Assembly (NCBI GenBank): GCA_902618025.1
Contig: CACMYY010000005.1
Coordinates: 1 to 64,000, forward strand
Source: an uncultured SAR116 cluster alpha proteobacterium
GTDB lineage: Bacteria > Pseudomonadota > Alphaproteobacteria > Puniceispirillales > Marisalimonadaceae
DNA length: 64,000 nt
Direction of reading: 5' to 3'
The notes under the pieces were generated by a model, which worked only from the letters and a program-made list of their open reading frames with translations, did no database searches and was not told the origin of the DNA. Numbering within the stretch: position 1 is the first letter of the stretch; every line of letters begins with the position of its first letter. Below, in pieces: positions 61,157 to 64,000 of this stretch. Both the position numbers and the translations under genes were made by a program.

Positions 61157-62071
61157 CTAATTAGAGCTTTTTCTAATGATAGTTCCTACACCATGTTCTG
61201 TAAAAAGTTCTAACAACAGAGAATGAGGCATTCTTCCATCCATTATTACAGATGCCTCTGCACCACCTAAAACTGCATCAATGCATGTTTTAATTTTTGG
61301 GATCATGCCCCCAACAACAATTTTATTTTTTATTAACTCTTGCGCTTCTGAAATTGTTAATTCTGGAATTAAATTACCATTTTGGTCAAGAACTCCGGCA
61401 ACGTCAGTTAACATTATCATTCTAGAGGCTTTCATTGCAGCTGAAATAGATCCTGCTGCAGTATCAGCATTTATATTATATGTTAAGCCATCGGTTCCAA
61501 TCCCAACAGGCGCAATTACAGGTATCATTTTTTCATTAATTAAAGCATGGATAACTTGAGGATCAATTTTTTCTGGTTCACCTACATATCCAAGATCAAT
61601 TGCTTTTTCTACATTAGAGTCAGAATTTTCATCAACTTTAATTAGTCTTTTAGCAGTTATTAAATTTCCATCTTTACCAGAAATACCAACTGATTTTGCA
61701 CCTGAATTAGCAATCGATGAAACTATTGCTTTATTAGTTACTCCACTAAGAACCATTTCAACAACATCAATTGTTGCTTCATCCGTTATTCGAAGTCCAT
61801 TTATAAACTCAGTTTTTATTTGAAGCTTAGATAACATTTCACCTATTTGTGGTCCACCTCCATGTACCACAACTGGAAGCATTCCTACTTGTTGTAATAA
61901 AACAATATCTTTTGCAAAGCTGTTTACGTATTCCTTTTTACCCATTGCATTTCCACCAAATTTTACAACAATAACCTTATTTGCATAACGTTTCATAAAA
62001 GGTAAAGTTTCTGTAAGTAAATCAGCTTTTTTCAGCCATTCAGATTGAATTTGATCTTTATTTTTTTTCAA
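61157..62071 (-). CDS. argB: acetylglutamate kinase
   Basis: Second step of arginine synthesis, phosphorylating N-acetylglutamate. The 304-residue amino-acid kinase has VVKFGGNAMG (35-44) with the phosphate-binding lysine, PVVVHGGGPQIGEML (67-81), the substrate-binding FINGLRIT region, and NINADTAAGSISAAMKA. The N-terminal helix (about residues 8-27) is of the extended type found in arginine-inhibited hexameric enzymes. The start is TTG. It lies between the HAD gene and engB, the usual position in alphaproteobacteria. Confidence 0.96.
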   Translation of the reverse strand: MKKNKDQIQSEWLKKADLLTETLPFMKRYANKVIVVKFGGNAMGKKEYVNSFAKDIVLLQQVGMLPVVVHGGGPQIGEMLSKLQIKTEFINGLRITDEATIDVVEMVLSGVTNKAIVSSIANSGAKSVGISGKDGNLITAKRLIKVDENSDSNVEKAIDLGYVGEPEKIDPQVIHALINEKMIPVIAPVGIGTDGLTYNINADTAAGSISAAMKASRMIMLTDVAGVLDQNGNLIPELTISEAQELIKNKIVVGGMIPKIKTCIDAVLGGAEASVIMDGRMPHSLLLELFTEHGVGTIIRKSSN

Positions 62072-62145
62072 TGCTTTAACCGTTTAAAATTTATATCAAT
62101 ATTATTATCATATATTTTTGAATTTAATTATTATTTTATCTTTTT

Positions 62146-62781
62146 TTATGAAAAGCTTGCTAAATATGTTCTCAACATTTCAATACCATTATTTTTGAGA
62201 CTTGAAGTAACCATTATTTCTGGAAAAGCAGCTGTATATTTAGAAATAATTTTATTTGAATTATCTTTCACCTTTATTATTTCTTCTTCACTCAATTTAT
62301 CAATTTTTGTAAGAACTAAAACCCAACTTACTGCTGCTGTATCAAGTTCTTTCATTATACTTTTATCTAAATCTCCAATCCCTCGCCTACTATCAATTAA
62401 CAGACATACAGTTCTTAGTGTTGGTCTACCTTTTAAATACTTTAAAGTAAGAGATGTCCATGATTTTATATCTTTCTTTGGTGCTTTTGCATAACCATAA
62501 CCAGGTAGATCAACTAATCTAAGCCTATTACTTTGATAGAAAAGGTCAAAAAATATCAATTGCCTAGTTCTTCCTGGTGTTTGACTAGTTCTAGCTAAGG
62601 TTTTTCTATTTGTGAGGGCATTAACAAGTGAACTTTTACCAACATTAGATCTTCCTGCAAATGCTACCTCATTACCTTCTTGAGGAGGTATAACATTGAT
62701 ATCAAGAGCTGCAGCTATGAATTTACAATCCCCTGAAAAAATTTTTCTAGCTTTTTCAATTTCAAGATCATCATATAACAA
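62146..62781 (-). CDS. engB: ribosome biogenesis GTPase EngB (YihA/YsxC)
   Basis: A 211-residue GTPase required for large ribosomal subunit assembly. G1 is GRSNVGKSS (43-51), G2 the threonine-rich TSQTPGRTRQL, G3 DLPGYGYAK, G4 TKIDKL, and G5 lies in VTSSLKNNG. Length and motifs fit the EngB family. It follows yidC by 13 bases and precedes argB, matching the standard alphaproteobacterial cluster. Confidence 0.95.
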   Translation of the reverse strand: MLYDDLEIEKARKIFSGDCKFIAAALDINVIPPQEGNEVAFAGRSNVGKSSLVNALTNRKTLARTSQTPGRTRQLIFFDLFYQSNRLRLVDLPGYGYAKAPKKDIKSWTSLTLKYLKGRPTLRTVCLLIDSRRGIGDLDKSIMKELDTAAVSWVLVLTKIDKLSEEEIIKVKDNSNKIISKYTAAFPEIMVTSSLKNNGIEMLRTYLASFS

Positions 62782-62794
62782 GAATTCAACCTAC

Positions 62795-64000
62795 TTATTT
62801 TGACTCTTTATTCATCTTATTCATAATTACCCATTGCTGACATATTGAAAGCAGATTATTCCATGTCCAATATATAACTAAACCAGCAGGGAAGGTGGCT
62901 AATAAAAATGTAAATGCAACTGGCATCCACGCAAATATTTTTGCTTGTATAGGGTCCGGTGGAGTTGGGTTTAGTCTCTGCTGTAAAAACATAGTCACAC
63001 CCATAAACAACGGCCAAATACCAATATTTAAAAAGTCTGGTAAAAATGATGTGCTATAGGGAAGCAAACCAAATAGATTAAAAATACTTGTTGGATCTTG
63101 AACAGATAAATCCTTAATCCACCCAAAAAAAGGTGTTTGCCTCATTTCAATTGAAACAAATAAAACCTTATATAGAGCAAAGAAGACAGGAATCTGAACT
63201 AAAATTGGCAAACATCCTGCCGCAGGATTCACTTTTTCTTTTTTATAAAGATTCATCATTTCTTGGTTTAATTTTTGTCGATCGTCACCAACCCTTTCTC
63301 TCAATTTTTGAATCTGAGGTGTTAGCACTCTCATTTTAGCCATGCTCTTGTATGATTTATTTGCTAATGGAAAAAATAATAATTTAACAATTACTGTTAT
63401 AGCTAAAATTGCTAATCCAAAATTACCTAAATAATCATTTGCCCAAGATAAAGCATAAAAGAAAGGTTTCGTTAAAAAATAAAACCAACCAAAATCAATG
63501 GCTAAATCAAAATGTTGAATATTAAATTTTTGTTCATATTCGTCAAACAATGCTAATCTTTTTGCTCCTGCAAATGTCCTTGATAAAAACTCACCTTTAG
63601 AGTTTGCAGAAATAGTTACAGCATTTCCTAAAAAATCAGTTTGATATTGTCCACCATTTGAACTTAATTTTCTAAAAGTAAAGTTGTATTTCTGGTTTTG
63701 ATCAGGTAATAGAGCTGTCATCCAATATTTGTCAGTCAAACCAATCCAACCACCTGATTCATTTGGTTTTATATTAATACCTTTTTTGCCAGCTTCTGTT
63801 AAATCGCCATAACTTTGTTCAGACAATGTTTTATCGAAAACTCCGAGTGGACCTTCATGCAATACAAAAAAATCAATTGTTTCTGGTTCACCAGCTCTTC
63901 TAATTAAACCATATGGATACAAAATAACTGACTTAGCAGAACTATTTTCAACTCTCTGGTTAACAGTGATCATAAAAGTATCGTCAATACTTATGTCTTG
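62795..64000 (-). CDS. yidC: membrane protein insertase YidC, 5' part beyond window
   Basis: Inserts proteins into the inner membrane with or without SecYEG. The 401 visible codons hold the end of the periplasmic domain and the five-helix insertase core: ILAITVIVKLLFFPLANKSYKSMAKMRVLTPQIQKLRE is the first cytoplasmic hairpin, and ALYKVLFVSIEMRQTPFFGWIKDLS follows. PAGLVIYWTWNNLLSICQQWV is the final helix. The frame is open to the window edge, upstream of an in-frame ATG at 63973 (SIDDTFMITVNQRVEN), so that ATG is internal. Roughly a third of the protein lies outside the window. Confidence 0.96.
   Translation of the reverse strand, partial: QDISIDDTFMITVNQRVENSSAKSVILYPYGLIRRAGEPETIDFFVLHEGPLGVFDKTLSEQSYGDLTEAGKKGINIKPNESGGWIGLTDKYWMTALLPDQNQKYNFTFRKLSSNGGQYQTDFLGNAVTISANSKGEFLSRTFAGAKRLALFDEYEQKFNIQHFDLAIDFGWFYFLTKPFFYALSWANDYLGNFGLAILAITVIVKLLFFPLANKSYKSMAKMRVLTPQIQKLRERVGDDRQKLNQEMMNLYKKEKVNPAAGCLPILVQIPVFFALYKVLFVSIEMRQTPFFGWIKDLSVQDPTSIFNLFGLLPYSTSFLPDFLNIGIWPLFMGVTMFLQQRLNPTPPDPIQAKIFAWMPVAFTFLLATFPAGLVIYWTWNNLLSICQQWVIMNKMNKESK

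Overview
The window is strongly AT-rich, gene-dense DNA with short or overlapping intergenic gaps. It looks like a streamlined marine alphaproteobacterium (Pelagibacterales, HIMB59/AEGEAN-169 or a similar low-GC lineage; this placement is inferred from gene content and base composition only). Alphaproteobacterial markers are hemC-hemD-mitofilin-HemY opposite tsaD-gpsA, yidC-engB-argB, the dapD/dapE/truA block, and the SRP RNA-dnaX-recR block. There are no rRNA or tRNA genes, no CRISPR and no insertion sequences.

Layout. 1-5.4 kb: a NUDIX CoA pyrophosphatase-like gene, a TauE/TIGR02186/UspA trio, a cyclophilin and pyruvate kinase. 5.4-11.5 kb: a GST-like protein, a 3-oxoadipyl-CoA-type thiolase, molybdate-type ModBC, a hydrolase, YajQ and an Asp/Asn beta-hydroxylase-like membrane protein. 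11.5-19.4 kb: a seven-gene minus-strand operon (2-oxoacid dehydrogenase E1-like protein, isocitrate lyase-family enzyme, Zn alcohol dehydrogenase, cobalt-type nitrile hydratase alpha, beta and activator, second Zn alcohol dehydrogenase) with a divergent Lrp/AsnC regulator. 19.4-29.2 kb: hydrolases and an aminotransferase, then a TRAP transporter operon (dctP, dctQ, an unknown four-helix protein, dctM) running into lambda-crystallin-type 3-hydroxyacid dehydrogenase, BKACE (beta-keto acid cleavage) and SDR genes. 29.6-36.4 kb: uronate dehydrogenase, a DMT exporter, an epimerase, an HSL-type esterase, a DapA-family aldolase, a PhyH dioxygenase and an MFS transporter. 36.4-64 kb: mainly housekeeping genes (trmL, heme synthesis, tsaD, gpsA, a lipid A glycosylation cassette, aminopeptidase, hisN, cytochrome c, kdsB, pheA, SRP RNA, dnaX, recR, rmuC, def-fmt-truA, dapE-dapD, argB, engB, yidC).

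Two housekeeping genes, hemD and dnaX, have no ATG, GTG or TTG codon at their homology-defined N-termini. In both the reading frame opens at ATT. An ORF search limited to the usual starts therefore truncates hemD by about 95 codons and dnaX by 138. This is the most unexpected direct observation. The most promising undescribed systems are the nitrile hydratase operon with its Lrp regulator and the TRAP-BKACE operon. Both read as complete substrate-specific catabolic modules whose substrates cannot be named from sequence alone.
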